From positions 310,001 through 374,000 of the forward strand of contig NZ_WHUG01000001.1 in NCBI RefSeq assembly GCF_009380215.1: DNA of 64,000 nucleotides. Reading direction: 5' to 3'. Origin of the DNA: Rugamonas aquatica. GTDB taxonomy: Bacteria > Pseudomonadota > Gammaproteobacteria > Burkholderiales > Burkholderiaceae_D. Position 1 is the stretch's first letter. Every line of letters begins with the position of its first letter. Positions 52,728-64,000 of this stretch are shown here, piece by piece. The position numbers were made by a program, and so were the translations under genes. The notes beneath the pieces are model-generated. The model did no database searches. It was not told the origin of the DNA and saw only the letters and a program-made list of their open reading frames with translations.

Positions 52728-52739
52728 GCGGCCGTAGCG

Positions 52740-53525
52740 TCAGTGGCAGGGAGCCGATACGTCTTCGGCGGCTGGCGGCGTAGCGGCTGTGGGCAGCGGC
52801 GGCAGCGTCGAATGCAGCTTGACGCAATTGCGGCCGGCGCGCTTGGCGGCGTACAGCGCCTCGTCGGCGTGGCTGTAGGCGGTTTCGAAGCTGGTGCCGG
52901 CGCGGTTCCAGCTGATGCCCACGCTGGCCGTGATCTGGCGGTCGATCGGCGCGGCGAACACCTGGTCGGCGATGGCGTCGCAGATGCTGGCCGCCACGCG
53001 CTGCGCTTCCTCCACGGAGCTGGTCGGCCACACCACCGAGAACTCCTCGCCGCCGACGCGGCCTATCGCCACCTCGGGGCCCAGCAGGGCCTGGAGGCAC
53101 AGCACCACGGTCTTGATGACGGCGTCGCCGGCCGGGTGGCCGAAGTCGTCGTTGACCCATTTGAAGTGGTCGATATCGAGCACGATCAGCGCCATGTCGC
53201 CGCGCTCCAGGCAACCGGAGGCATGCTCGATGACGGCGGCGCGATTGAGCGCGCCGGTCAGCGGATCGTGGGTGGCGCGGTACTCTAGCTGCAGCGCCAG
53301 TTCGTGCAGCTGGCGGTTCATCTGGTTCATATCGAGTTCGGCGCGGTCGCTGCGGCGTATCAGGCGGCGGCTTTCGCGCATCAGGCGCTCGTAGTGGACG
53401 ATCATCTCGGCCAGCGCCGCGCGGGCGTCGGCGCGCGGGTCGGCGTGGGCCGCCCTGGCGTTGGCCAGCGCCGCGCTTTCCAGCGCAAACAGGTCGGCCT
53501 CTTCGCGGCCCGGGATGGTCATCAT
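52740..53525 (-). CDS. siaD: Diguanylate cyclase SiaD
   Basis: 261 aa, cytoplasmic. A helical N-terminus (~30-85) precedes a GGDEF domain with HDPLTGALNRAAVIEH and an intact active site GRVGGEEFSVVW, making c-di-GMP from GTP. The RxxD inhibitory site normally five residues before GGEEF is absent (GPEVAI stands there), so product inhibition by that route is unlikely. In Pseudomonas SiaD is switched on by unphosphorylated SiaC. The start ATG overlaps the siaC stop (TGATG), and it is last in the siaABCD operon. Confidence 0.9.
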   Translation of the reverse strand: MMTIPGREEADLFALESAALANARAAHADPRADARAALAEMIVHYERLMRESRRLIRRSDRAELDMNQMNRQLHELALQLEYRATHDPLTGALNRAAVIEHASGCLERGDMALIVLDIDHFKWVNDDFGHPAGDAVIKTVVLCLQALLGPEVAIGRVGGEEFSVVWPTSSVEEAQRVAASICDAIADQVFAAPIDRQITASVGISWNRAGTSFETAYSHADEALYAAKRAGRNCVKLHSTLPPLPTAATPPAAEDVSAPCH

Positions 53526-53911
53526 CAGTTGCTCACTGGGTGGTCGTGGAAGTCCAGCGCGTCGAAATCGTCCTGCAGCTCCTGGCCGAATTCGAGGATG
53601 GTGTCGTCGTCCTCGTCGTGGTACCAGTTCAGGCGCACCTGGTTGCCGGCCACGGCGGCCTTGTTCAGCGCGTCGAAGAAGGAGAACAGCATCTTGGTGC
53701 TGGAGCTGTTGAAGTAGGCCAGCGAGACGTTGACGGTGATGCTGGCGTCATTGCAGCCGTCCAGGTAGGCCTGCACGCGGGCGATCAGCGGGCCGTAGAA
53801 GGCGGCCGCGTTTTCGGGATAGGACTCGCCCTTGATCGACAGGGTGTCCTGGTCGAAGCGGAAGTCGATTTCCGGCGAGGTGGGCGAGGCGCTGATAAAG
53901 AGTGGTTCCAT
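53525..53911 (-). CDS. siaC: SiaC-family regulatory phosphoprotein (DUF1987)
   Basis: 128 aa, cytoplasmic. The DUF1987 pattern is clear: FISASPTSPEIDFRFDQDTL at the start, SIKGESYPENAAAFYGPLIA, and the phospho-site region VNVSLAYFNSSSTKMLFSFF. In Pseudomonas aeruginosa SiaC is phosphorylated by SiaB and dephosphorylated by SiaA; its dephosphorylated form binds and activates SiaD. The acidic HDEDDDTILEFGQ stretch follows. It lies 22 bp after siaB and overlaps siaD by one base. Confidence 0.93.
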   Translation of the reverse strand: MEPLFISASPTSPEIDFRFDQDTLSIKGESYPENAAAFYGPLIARVQAYLDGCNDASITVNVSLAYFNSSSTKMLFSFFDALNKAAVAGNQVRLNWYHDEDDDTILEFGQELQDDFDALDFHDHPVSN

Positions 53912-53933
53912 AACTGTTCCAGTACTGATTTTT

Positions 53934-54491
53934 TTAAATGATCGCTTTGATGCAGAACACCGTGGTGTCCGGATCGTGCGCTTCCTGCACGAACTCGAAC
54001 TCCAGCGGCTCGCTGGCGTCGCGCGCCATGGTCAGGAAGCCCAGGCCCGCGCCCTTGCTGTCGGCCGGCGTTTCGTCGCGCAGCGCTTTCTTGTAGGCGG
54101 ACTTGATCTCTTCCATGGTCATCGTGTGCAGCGGCTCCAGGCGGCTGCGGATGCGCTCCACGTTGGTGCTGTCGACCGGGTTGGCGCACAGCAGGAAGAA
54201 GCTGTCGTCCTTCATGCCGATGCAGAAGGAGCCGCGGCGCATCTGGTTGTCGCTTTGTTCGTGCGGGGTCAGCGTGTCCGACGAGTAGTGCATGATGTTC
54301 TGCGACATTTCGACGAAGGACGAGAAGATGCGGCGGCGCGTCGGCCCGGCGGCGCCGGCGGTGTCCAGCCGCGCCTTGATGGTCTCGGAAATGGCGGCCA
54401 CCACGTGCTGCGAGAAATAGCCCACGTAGAAAAAGATGATGTGGCGCTTGCGGGCCACGTCCCAGAAATCGTTGAATTCTTCGTACAGCAA
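53934..54491 (-). CDS. siaB: SiaB-family protein kinase
   Basis: About 185 aa. HIIFFYVGYFSQHVVAAISE and FSSFVEMSQNIMHYSSDTLT are typical of SiaB/DUF6272 proteins, GHKL-like kinases that phosphorylate SiaC. GAGLGFLTMARDASEPLEFE serves as the ATP-lid/Gly-rich box. I chose a TTG start at 54491: AGGAG is 8 nt upstream and no ATG lies near the expected N-terminus. It begins 11 bp after the siaA stop and is followed by siaC. Confidence 0.87.
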   Translation of the reverse strand: MLYEEFNDFWDVARKRHIIFFYVGYFSQHVVAAISETIKARLDTAGAAGPTRRRIFSSFVEMSQNIMHYSSDTLTPHEQSDNQMRRGSFCIGMKDDSFFLLCANPVDSTNVERIRSRLEPLHTMTMEEIKSAYKKALRDETPADSKGAGLGFLTMARDASEPLEFEFVQEAHDPDTTVFCIKAII

Positions 54492-54502
54492 AATCGGCGC
54501 TC

Positions 54503-55738
54503 CTATGGGCGGAAACAGAAAAAGGTCAGGTCGTCGCGGCGCGGCTGTTCGCCTTGCCAGGCCTGGTAGTCGGCCAGCATGGCGTCGCTGACGTCGCGCG
54601 CGCCGGCGCCGCGCTGGGCCAGCATCACGTCGCGCATGCGGCGCTTGCCGTAGGCGATTTCCCTGGCGCCGCCGATCTGGTCGATCAAGCCGTCGGTGGT
54701 CAGGAACAGCAGGCTGCGTTCGGGGATGGTGATGGTCTTGTTGGTCCAGGCGTAGTCCAGCGGCGTGTCGACATAGCCCACGCCCATGCGGTCGCCGTCC
54801 ACCGTCTGCACCGCCTGCTGGTCCGGGTCGAGCTGGAACAGCGGCAGCTTGGCGCCGGCGAAGTGCAGCTGGCGGCTGGCGTTGTCGAACCACAGGAAGG
54901 CGGCGTCCATGCCGTCGTTGGAGGCGGCCGCGCCGTGCTGGCTGTGGCGCTCGTCGACCTGGCCCAGCATGCTCTTGACGCCGCGATTGACTTCGGCGAT
55001 CAGCGCGGCCGGATCGCGCGGACCCAGTTGCTGCAAGGCCTGCGCCAGCGTCGATGAGGAGATCAGCGTCATGAAGGCGCCCGGCACGCCGTGGCCGGTG
55101 CAGTCGGCGATGGCGGCGAACCAGCCGTCGGGGTAGCGCGCGAAGTGATAGAAGTCGCCGCCGACCACGTCGCGCGGCTGCCATTCGAGGTGGGCGTCGC
55201 GCAGCGTCTCGGCCAGCGCCAGGTCGGAGGGGCGCAGCAGCGAGCGCTGGATCACGCTGGCGTAGTCGATGCTGTGCATGATCTGGCGGTTTTTCTCGGC
55301 CTGCATATTGGCCACCACGTTCATCAGCTGCAGGCCGAAGCCGACGCCGGCCAGGCCGCCGTCGCGGGTGACGATGAAGCCGTCGGCCAGCGCCTTCTCG
55401 CCCGATTCGACGGCGCGGAAGGTCAGCTCTTCGATGCTCATGGCGGCATCGACGATCAGCGGTTCCTTGTCCATGAAGGCGATGCAGCTCTTCTTGCCGT
55501 ACAGCTCATGGTAGAAGGGCTTGGACATCTGCGACATGAAGATGTTGCGGCTGATGAGGCCAATAGGGCGTTCGCTTTCGATCACCGGCAAGCTCATCAG
55601 GTCGCGGCGTTCGGTGAACAGTTCCAGTACGCTGAAGTTGCTGGTGTCGGATACCACCGAGACCGTCTCTACGCACAGGTCGGCGGCGACGGACAGACGA
55701 AAACGGGGCAGGTGCAAACGAGAGGCATTGAACTCCAC
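54503..55738 (-). CDS. siaA: SiaA-type PP2C/SpoIIE phosphatase with CBS-like N-terminus (soluble variant)
   Basis: 411 aa. The C-terminal ~240 residues are a SpoIIE/PP2C phosphatase: RDVVGGDFYHFARYPDGWFA and ADCTGHGVPGAFMTLISSST carry the metal-binding Asp/Gly residues, and SLLFLTTDGLIDQIGG the third. In Pseudomonas SiaA is a membrane sensor with HAMP. Here the N-terminal ~150 residues have no transmembrane helix and look like a CBS pair (LFTERRDLMSLPVIESERPI, then GLISRNIF). A linker helix (AEKNRQIMHSIDYASVIQRS) joins them. It should dephosphorylate SiaC, switching SiaD on, in response to a cytoplasmic ligand. Confidence 0.88.
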   Translation of the reverse strand: MEFNASRLHLPRFRLSVAADLCVETVSVVSDTSNFSVLELFTERRDLMSLPVIESERPIGLISRNIFMSQMSKPFYHELYGKKSCIAFMDKEPLIVDAAMSIEELTFRAVESGEKALADGFIVTRDGGLAGVGFGLQLMNVVANMQAEKNRQIMHSIDYASVIQRSLLRPSDLALAETLRDAHLEWQPRDVVGGDFYHFARYPDGWFAAIADCTGHGVPGAFMTLISSSTLAQALQQLGPRDPAALIAEVNRGVKSMLGQVDERHSQHGAAASNDGMDAAFLWFDNASRQLHFAGAKLPLFQLDPDQQAVQTVDGDRMGVGYVDTPLDYAWTNKTITIPERSLLFLTTDGLIDQIGGAREIAYGKRRMRDVMLAQRGAGARDVSDAMLADYQAWQGEQPRRDDLTFFCFRP

Positions 55739-55765
55739 GGCCAGTTACCTTTGGTTGACTACAGT

Positions 55766-55797
55766 GCCGGTAATGCTAGTGGGAAATTGTTACCGGC
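55766..55797. repeat. Inverted repeat upstream of siaA
   Basis: GCCGGTAA (55766-55773) and TTACCGGC (55790-55797) form perfect 8-bp arms 16 nt apart. Just outside them CTTTGGTT and AACCAAAAG form a second imperfect pair. The structure lies 28-59 bp upstream of siaA and downstream of the small unknown gene. It could be an operator, an attenuator or a terminator without a T-run. Confidence 0.45.
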
Positions 55798-55830
55798 CTA
55801 TTACATCTTAACCAAAAGAAAAGAATGTTA

Positions 55831-56217
55831 TCAGTCTGCGCATAAGGACAGCATGAAGCGCAGGTGCTGGCTGATGGCGCCGCGTTCGGCTTCCAGGCGC
55901 GTCTCGGCGCTCTCTGCGGCGAACTCGTCGCGGATGGCGTGGCATTGCGCGAGAGTGGCGTCGAGCGAGCGCAGCATGCCGTGCAAGCCCGCTTCGCTGT
56001 ACCAGATGTGCAACAGCTTGCTCAGCGCGAGCAGGGCGTCTTGTTCGGATTGCAGCAGATCGGCGTCGGCGGAGAGGAGTTGGCTCACGATTTTCAGAGG
56101 AAGCGAGTGTGTCAAAGCAGTATATACGAATCCCTCATAAAGTTTCTCTTGAAAAATATCTATTGTTTCGTAATAAACATATAAGTAGAAGTTGCCGTAC
56201 GGTAATAAGGCGGTCAT
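55831..56217 (-). CDS. Small helical protein of unknown function
   Basis: Up to 128 aa. The C-terminal ~90 residues are predicted helical and normal in composition: [40 protein letters not shown], ending [10 protein letters not shown]. The first ~35 residues ([16 protein letters not shown]) come from AT-rich DNA and may not be translated. There is no convincing ribosome site at the ATG at 56217, and a TTG near 56114 is an alternative. No family recognised. It lies just upstream of the siaABCD operon on the same strand and could be linked to it. Confidence 0.55.
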   Translation of the reverse strand: MTALLPYGNFYLYVYYETIDIFQEKLYEGFVYTALTHSLPLKIVSQLLSADADLLQSEQDALLALSKLLHIWYSEAGLHGMLRSLDATLAQCHAIRDEFAAESAETRLEAERGAISQHLRFMLSLCAD

Positions 56218-56276
56218 ATTTGCTGCGTATAGTCGGGTTTATCTTGTACGAACCGCACTTCTCTTATAGAAACGTT

Positions 56277-57917
56277 ATGAAAATTCCTCAATTGAATACC
56301 GGTGTCCGCGTGATGGCATCGTTCGCCGCACTGTTGTTTTTAATGGCATGTATGTCGGCGGTGGCGCTGTGGCGCCTGCAAACGGCCAACGATACGGCCT
56401 CCAACCTGGTCAGCGAGAAGCTGGCCAAGCAGCAGCTGACCTCGGAGTTGCTGGGCATGACGGAGCTGAACGGCCTGCGCGCCACCTCGATCGCCCGCAG
56501 CGACAGCCTGGAAGTGGGCGACATCTTCCAGGCCCAGCTGACCGCCGGCGACAAGCTGGCCACGGCGATGGAAACCAAGCTGGCGGCGATGCCGGCGCAG
56601 GGCGCGGAAGCGGAACTGCTGCGCGCGGTGGCCGCAAAGAAGGGCGCTTATCTGGGCTTGCGCGCCGAGCTGTTCAAGCTGAAGGACAGCGGCCGCACGC
56701 AGGAAGTCAGCGATCTGCTGGACACCAAGATGGTGGCGGTGTTCCAGGCCTACACGGGCGCGTTGGGCAAGCTGCTGGCCTACCAGACGCAGCAGGCGCG
56801 GCAACTGGCCGAGCAGTCCGCCAGCCAGTTCCAGGGCAGCCGCGCGCTGCTGGTCGGCTTCGGCGTGGTGACGCTGGTGCTGGGTGCCGCACTGGCGCTG
56901 GCGCTGACCCGCAGCATCGTGCGTCCGCTGACGCGGGCGGTGGCGCTGGCTGAGCAGGTGGCGGCGGGCGAGCTGCATGGGGCGATCCGTCATGGCCGCA
57001 GCGATGAGATCGGCCAGCTGTTCGATGCGCTCAGCCACATGACGGCACGTCTGGCCGATACCGTGGGCCGCGTGCGCGATGGCGCGGTGGCCATCGATGC
57101 CGCGTCGCGTGAGATCGCCAACGGCAATATGGATTTGTCGCGCCGCACCGAGCATCAGGCCGGCGCGCTGGAAGAGACGGCGTCGGCGATGGTGGAGCTG
57201 ACTTCGGCCGTCAAGCAGAACAGCGGCAATGCGCGGCAGGCGAATCGTTTGGCCGAGTCGGCGTCGGCGGTGGCGGGCAAGGGCGGCAAGGTGGTGTCGG
57301 AGGTGGTGCAGACCATGGCCAGCATCAACGACTATGCGCACAAGATCGTCGACATCACCAGCGTGATCGACAGCATCGCTTTCCAGACCAATATCCTGGC
57401 GTTGAATGCCGCCGTGGAAGCGGCGCGGGCCGGCGAGCAGGGGCGCGGGTTTGCGGTGGTGGCGTCCGAGGTGCGCAACCTGGCGCAGCGCTCGGCCAGC
57501 GCGGCCAAGGAGATCAAGCAGTTGATTAATGAATCGGCCGAGCGCATCGCCAGCGGTAGCGAGCTGGCGCAGGCGGCCGGTGCGACGATGGAAGAGATCG
57601 TGCTGAGCGTGGAGAAGGTGACGGGCATCATGTCGGCCATCAGCGCCGCCAGCGCGGAGCAGGAGCATGGCATCGAGCAAGTCAACGCCGCCATCGGCGA
57701 TATGGACGACGTCACGCAGCAGAACGCCGCGCTGGTGGAGGAAGCCGCTGCGGCGGCCGATGCGATGCAGGACCAGGCGCGCGAACTGGCGCAACTGGTG
57801 GGCTCGTTCAAGATCGAAGGCGACAAGCACAGCGTGCACCAGTTCCCGGTTGCCGCAGCGCGCACGTCGTTGCCCGCGCTGGCATCGAACGCAGGCAGCT
57901 TGCGCCGCGCAGCATGA
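56277..57917 (+). CDS. Methyl-accepting chemotaxis protein (4HB sensor)
   Basis: Inner-membrane chemoreceptor of 546 aa. TM1 is ~10-33, a periplasmic four-helix-bundle sensor ~34-190, TM2 ~192-212, HAMP ~213-265, then the signalling domain. The hairpin tip is intact ([20 protein letters not shown], then AAKEIKQLI), with [20 protein letters not shown] in the methylation/trimer region. The C-terminus (GSLRRAA) lacks the NWETF CheR-binding pentapeptide. I chose the ATG at 56277 because the canonical [11 protein letters not shown] start is there. Ligand unknown; no other chemotaxis genes are adjacent. Confidence 0.95.
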   Translation: MKIPQLNTGVRVMASFAALLFLMACMSAVALWRLQTANDTASNLVSEKLAKQQLTSELLGMTELNGLRATSIARSDSLEVGDIFQAQLTAGDKLATAMETKLAAMPAQGAEAELLRAVAAKKGAYLGLRAELFKLKDSGRTQEVSDLLDTKMVAVFQAYTGALGKLLAYQTQQARQLAEQSASQFQGSRALLVGFGVVTLVLGAALALALTRSIVRPLTRAVALAEQVAAGELHGAIRHGRSDEIGQLFDALSHMTARLADTVGRVRDGAVAIDAASREIANGNMDLSRRTEHQAGALEETASAMVELTSAVKQNSGNARQANRLAESASAVAGKGGKVVSEVVQTMASINDYAHKIVDITSVIDSIAFQTNILALNAAVEAARAGEQGRGFAVVASEVRNLAQRSASAAKEIKQLINESAERIASGSELAQAAGATMEEIVLSVEKVTGIMSAISAASAEQEHGIEQVNAAIGDMDDVTQQNAALVEEAAAAADAMQDQARELAQLVGSFKIEGDKHSVHQFPVAAARTSLPALASNAGSLRRAA

Positions 57918-57941
57918 TGATCGGGGTGCGCGGCATGTAGA

Positions 57942-58838
57942 ATGAACGCCCGACCATTCCGCGTCCACGCCATGAGCCACAGCCGCCGCATCCTGATCCC
58001 GATACCGCTGCACGACTTCGATCCGACCGAGGTGGCGCTGAGCTGGCGCATCCTGCGCGATGCCGGCCACCACATCGAGTTCGCCACCGTCGACGGCACG
58101 CGCGGCCATGCCGACCCCTTGATGCTCAGCGGCGAAGGCCTGGACCCGTGGGGCTGGCTGCCCGGCTTGCGCAAGCTGCGCCTGTTCGGCCTGATGCTGC
58201 GCGCCGACCATCACGGCCGCCAGGCCTACGCCGCGCTGGAGCAGGATCCAGCCTTCCTGCAACCGCGCCGCTTTGAAGACCTGCGCGCCGCGCAGTACGA
58301 TGCCTTGCTGCTGCCGGGCGGCCACGCCAAGGGCATGCGCCCCTATCTGGAAGACTCAGTGCTGCAAGCCGTGGTGGCGGAGTTTTTCGACAGCGGCAAG
58401 CCGGTGGCGGCGGTGTGCCACGGCGTGCTGCTGGCGGCCCGTTCGATCTCGCCGCGCACGCAGCGCTCGGTGCTGTACGGCCGCAAGACCACGGCGCTGA
58501 CGTGGAAGCTGGAACGCAGCGCCTGGGATTTGACGCGCTTCCTGGCCCGCTTCTGGGATCCTGGCTACTACCGCACCTACGGCGAAAGCAAAGGCGAACC
58601 CGCAGGCTATTGGAGCGTGGAGCAGGAGGTCAAGCGGGCGCTGGCCTCGCCTGATGACTTTATCGATGTGCCGGCCGGCACGCCGGACTATTTCCGCAAG
58701 ACCGGCGGCCTGGTGCGCGACCGCGCCGGCGACGACCGCGCAGCCTGGGTGGTGCAAGATGGGAATTACCTGTCGGCGCGCTGGCCCGGCGATGTACACA
58801 CTTTTGCGCGTCGCTACGCCGCCATGCTGGCAGCGTAG
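57942..58838 (+). CDS. DJ-1/PfpI-family protein (class I glutamine-amidotransferase fold)
   Basis: Up to 298 aa, cytoplasmic. RILIPIPLHDFDPTEVALSW starts the fold, YDALLLPGGHAKGMRPYLED carries the Glu/Gly motif, and VAAVCHGVLLAARSI is the nucleophile elbow with the reactive Cys. The C-terminal ~110 residues are an extension with FLARFWDPGYYRTYGESKGE. Relatives include Hsp31-type chaperones/deglycases and unclassified hydrolases. The ATG at 57942 and one at 57972 (MSHSRR) are both possible and neither has a clear ribosome site. It stands between a chemoreceptor and a TonB receptor gene. Confidence 0.85.
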   Translation: MNARPFRVHAMSHSRRILIPIPLHDFDPTEVALSWRILRDAGHHIEFATVDGTRGHADPLMLSGEGLDPWGWLPGLRKLRLFGLMLRADHHGRQAYAALEQDPAFLQPRRFEDLRAAQYDALLLPGGHAKGMRPYLEDSVLQAVVAEFFDSGKPVAAVCHGVLLAARSISPRTQRSVLYGRKTTALTWKLERSAWDLTRFLARFWDPGYYRTYGESKGEPAGYWSVEQEVKRALASPDDFIDVPAGTPDYFRKTGGLVRDRAGDDRAAWVVQDGNYLSARWPGDVHTFARRYAAMLAA

Positions 58839-58848
58839 CGACGGCCGC

Positions 58849-60966
58849 TTACATCTTGTACGAAGCCTGCAGCGAGATCGCGCGCGGCGCCATCGGCAGG
58901 TCGTGCGGCAAGGTCAGGCCCGGTGCCGGACTCGGCTCGCGCACGTCGGCATTGAACGCGTTGCGCAGCGCCAGGGCGAAGTTCCACTGGTTGCGGCCGT
59001 TGCGGGTCGCCAGCGTGAAGTCGACCGTGGTGTAGTCGGCTGTCACCGGACGCGCATCGCCGAAAGCGCGCTGGCGGCCGGCCACCCAGTTCAACTGCGA
59101 ACCTGCCTGGTAGCCGCTGGCGAAAGCCCAGTCGGCGCGGCCGAATGCATGATGGCGCGGCGCGTAACCTGCATCCGTATGCGTGGTCTGGTCGGTCGAG
59201 CGCTGCCAGGCGTAGTTGCCGGACAGGCGCAGGTCGCGTGTCACCGTCCAGTTCGATTCGAGTTCGACGCCGCGCCCCTTCTGGTCGCCGGTGTTGGCGT
59301 AGGTGGCGCCGGTGCCGGGGATGACGTTGGCCACGGTGCGGATGATGTTCTTCATATCGTAGCGATAGAAGGTCAGGTTGACGGTGGCGTCGGTGCGGGC
59401 TTGCCAGGCGAACGACAGTTCGGTGGTGGCGTTGCGTTCCGGCTTCAGGTTCGGATTGCCGAGCGCGACCGGGTTGCTGATGCCGTAGCTTTCCAGGAAG
59501 GCCGGCGCGCGGAAGGCGCGGCCGTACAGCAGCTTGGCGGTCAGGTCGAAGCTGGCGTCCCACACCAGCGCCAGGCGCGGATTGGTGGTGCCGCCGAAGT
59601 CCGAGTAATGGTCGTGGCGCACGCCGGCCGTCAGGTTCCAGTCCTTGGCGAAATTCCACTCGTCCTGCAAGTACAGGTAATCGACCTTGCGCCGCTGCGG
59701 CAGCATGAACGGCGTGGTGCCGATAGTGTCGATCACCGATGGCAGCGGGATAGGCGTGCCGTTGGGCGCGTAGTTGAAGTTGCGGTGCTCGGTCGTGCGG
59801 TACAGCTCGATGTCGTCGTGGCCGGCGCCGATGCGTACGTGGTGATTGTTGAAGCCGCTGTAGTCGGCAAAGCCGGACAAGCGGTAGATGCGCTCGAAAG
59901 TCTCAGGCGCGCCCAGCATGCCGTTCGGGAAGGTGCCGGTCGGGAAGGTCAGGCCGGGCGGCAGCAGCTGGTAGATGGTGCTGACTTCCTGCGAATACTG
60001 CTGGCCGCTGAAGCTGGCGCCCAGACCCCAGTCGTGAGTGAACTGCGGGTCGGCCCAGGCCAGGCTGCCGGTGATGCGCTCGCCTTTCTGGCGGCCCACC
60101 GGGTCCAGCGCCGAGGCGATGCCGGCGCCGGTGCCCATGTCGTAGCGCTTCTTGTAGCCGAAGCGGCCGCGCCATTGGCCGTAGATCAGGTCGAGGTTGG
60201 CGTCGATCGCCTTGAGCTGGTTGTTGAGCGAGCCGGGCGCCAGGCTGGCGTGGGTCTTGAACAGCTTGTCGTTGCGCGTCTGCGCGTCGGCGTCGACGAT
60301 GGCGTCGGTGCCGTCGGTCTTGCCGAGCCGGAGGTAGGCCGCCACTTCGACCGGGCCGATCTTGCCGCCGTGCTGCACCCAGCCGTCGTAGCTGCCGAAG
60401 GAACCGGCGCGGGCGCCGAACTCGGTGCCCTGGGCTTCGCCCGGACCCTTGGTGATGATGTTGATGACGCCGGAGAACGCGTCGGAACCGTACAGCGCGG
60501 AGCCGGGACCACGGATGATCTCGATGCGGGCGATGTGCTCGACCGGATAACCGCCCCAGATATTGCCCTTGTTGCCGACGTAGGCGGTGGTGATGGGCAC
60601 GCCGTTTTGCAGCATCAGGATCTGCGGCGTGTAGGCGCTGACGATGCCGCGCACCACGTACAGCGGCGAGTTGCTGTTCGGCGTGCGGTTGACGTGCACG
60701 CCGGGCACGCTCTCCAGCACTTGATCGAGGTCGGTGGCGCCCATGGCGGCGATGTCGGCCGCAGTGATGACCGAGGCCACGGCCGGTGCGCGCCGCAATG
60801 CTTGCAAATTGCCGGTGGCGATGCTGACGCTGTCGCTGGTGCCGTAGACCAGCGCCAGTTCGTCTTCCTCAGTCACGGGATCGGCATGGGCCATGCCGTG
60901 GACTGCAACCAGCGGTAGGGTGAGTGCCGCGGTCAGGTACAGCCGGTGGGCGCTCAACGCTTTCAA
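58849..60966 (-). CDS. TonB-dependent outer-membrane receptor
   Basis: 705 aa. A Sec signal (~1-28, ending AHA) is followed by a plug domain: VYGTSDSVSIATGNLQALRR, then ASVITAADIAAMGATDLDQV and RIEIIRGPGSALYGSDAFSG. A 22-stranded barrel follows (NPRLALVWDASFDLTAKLLY, AFRAPAFLESYG, LKPERNATTELSFAW). The order matches siderophore/vitamin/colicin I-type receptors. The C-terminus ends SLQASYKM, with Met rather than the usual aromatic residue. No Fur box, TonB or permease gene is adjacent, so the substrate is unknown. Confidence 0.94.
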   Translation of the reverse strand: MKALSAHRLYLTAALTLPLVAVHGMAHADPVTEEDELALVYGTSDSVSIATGNLQALRRAPAVASVITAADIAAMGATDLDQVLESVPGVHVNRTPNSNSPLYVVRGIVSAYTPQILMLQNGVPITTAYVGNKGNIWGGYPVEHIARIEIIRGPGSALYGSDAFSGVINIITKGPGEAQGTEFGARAGSFGSYDGWVQHGGKIGPVEVAAYLRLGKTDGTDAIVDADAQTRNDKLFKTHASLAPGSLNNQLKAIDANLDLIYGQWRGRFGYKKRYDMGTGAGIASALDPVGRQKGERITGSLAWADPQFTHDWGLGASFSGQQYSQEVSTIYQLLPPGLTFPTGTFPNGMLGAPETFERIYRLSGFADYSGFNNHHVRIGAGHDDIELYRTTEHRNFNYAPNGTPIPLPSVIDTIGTTPFMLPQRRKVDYLYLQDEWNFAKDWNLTAGVRHDHYSDFGGTTNPRLALVWDASFDLTAKLLYGRAFRAPAFLESYGISNPVALGNPNLKPERNATTELSFAWQARTDATVNLTFYRYDMKNIIRTVANVIPGTGATYANTGDQKGRGVELESNWTVTRDLRLSGNYAWQRSTDQTTHTDAGYAPRHHAFGRADWAFASGYQAGSQLNWVAGRQRAFGDARPVTADYTTVDFTLATRNGRNQWNFALALRNAFNADVREPSPAPGLTLPHDLPMAPRAISLQASYKM

Positions 60967-61028
60967 AATGCTATCTCCTGTTACGTTTTTTTGATTCTAG
61001 CCTGCCAGTTGTTGCTTATGTCTAAAAA

Positions 61029-64000
<2,972 letters not shown>

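Noticed and set aside
56138..56164. Sigma-28 flagellar promoter for the chemoreceptor gene
   Set aside because: TAAAGTTT is a perfect -35 half, but the -10 half 11 bases later (TATCTATT) does not match GCCGATAA and it lies over 110 bases from the start codon.

Overview
This window is GC-rich (roughly 64% by eye), densely coded DNA with no rRNA, tRNA, CRISPR array, insertion sequence or phage gene that I can see. It looks like a chromosomal stretch of a free-living betaproteobacterium, most likely Oxalobacteraceae (Massilia/Duganella/Janthinobacterium group). The reasons are a neisserial/Burkholderia-type general porin, a PEP-CTERM protein, a cyoABCD-SURF1-RegBA cluster, many large hybrid sensor kinases and diguanylate cyclases, and gene-order habits of that family. 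The taxon is an inference.

Layout. 1-5.1 kb: a CAT-like amino acid permease cut by the left edge, then a glycerate/sugar-diacid module (CdaR regulator divergent from an anion-symporter MFS permease and glycerate kinase). 5.1-8.2 kb: a Cache-PAS hybrid histidine kinase. 8.2-18.8 kb: a scavenging island with a D-amino-acid dehydratase/deaminase-like PLP enzyme coupled to an unknown TIM-barrel-like protein, a Tat-exported PuuE-like deacetylase, an AroP-type permease, an exported RidA protein, a FlxA-like coiled coil, an RpiR regulator coupled to an exported cyanophycinase-like peptidase, and a GH92 alpha-mannosidase. 18.9-22.5 kb: VOC protein, then gluconokinase, MFS permease and porin under a promoter flanked by two LacI-type operators. 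22.5-26.6 kb: a four-gene operon (two VOC proteins, a small secreted protein, DUF3147), then the phosphate pair pit-ppk2 with a Pho box. 26.8-27.5 kb: an AT-rich orphan membrane protein. 27.6-30.6 kb: fatty acyl-CoA reductase plus wax ester synthase/DGAT. 30.9-34.8 kb: small secreted proteins, PanE-like reductase, MHS-family permease.

34.9-41.6 kb: cytochrome bo3 oxidase cyoABCD, SURF1 and the redox two-component pair RegB/RegA, all with overlapping or abutting ends, so the oxidase, its assembly factor and a redox sensor are probably co-transcribed. 41.7-44.4 kb: PEP-CTERM protein, small secreted peptide, M56 (BlaR1-like) peptidase and BlaI repressor with tandem operators. 44.5-46.5 kb: ThpR, then a SagB-like 'peptide maturation dehydrogenase' convergent with a nitrile-hydratase-leader-like small peptide, a candidate RiPP-type system. 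46.6-51.7 kb: a giant beta-propeller hybrid kinase. 51.8-52.7 kb: 2-hydroxyacid dehydrogenase. 52.7-55.7 kb: a SiaABCD c-di-GMP signalling operon whose SiaA has a soluble CBS-like sensor region. 55.8-64 kb: a small unknown protein, a chemoreceptor, a DJ-1/PfpI protein, a TonB-dependent receptor, and a kinase-REC-HPt-REC-GGDEF-EAL protein cut by the right edge.

The best candidate for something little described is the NHLP-like precursor with its SagB-like dehydrogenase (45.1-46.5 kb). The exported RidA/cyanophycinase/D-amino-acid island and the CBS variant of SiaABCD come next. All family assignments come from reading motifs in translated sequence; no database search was run.
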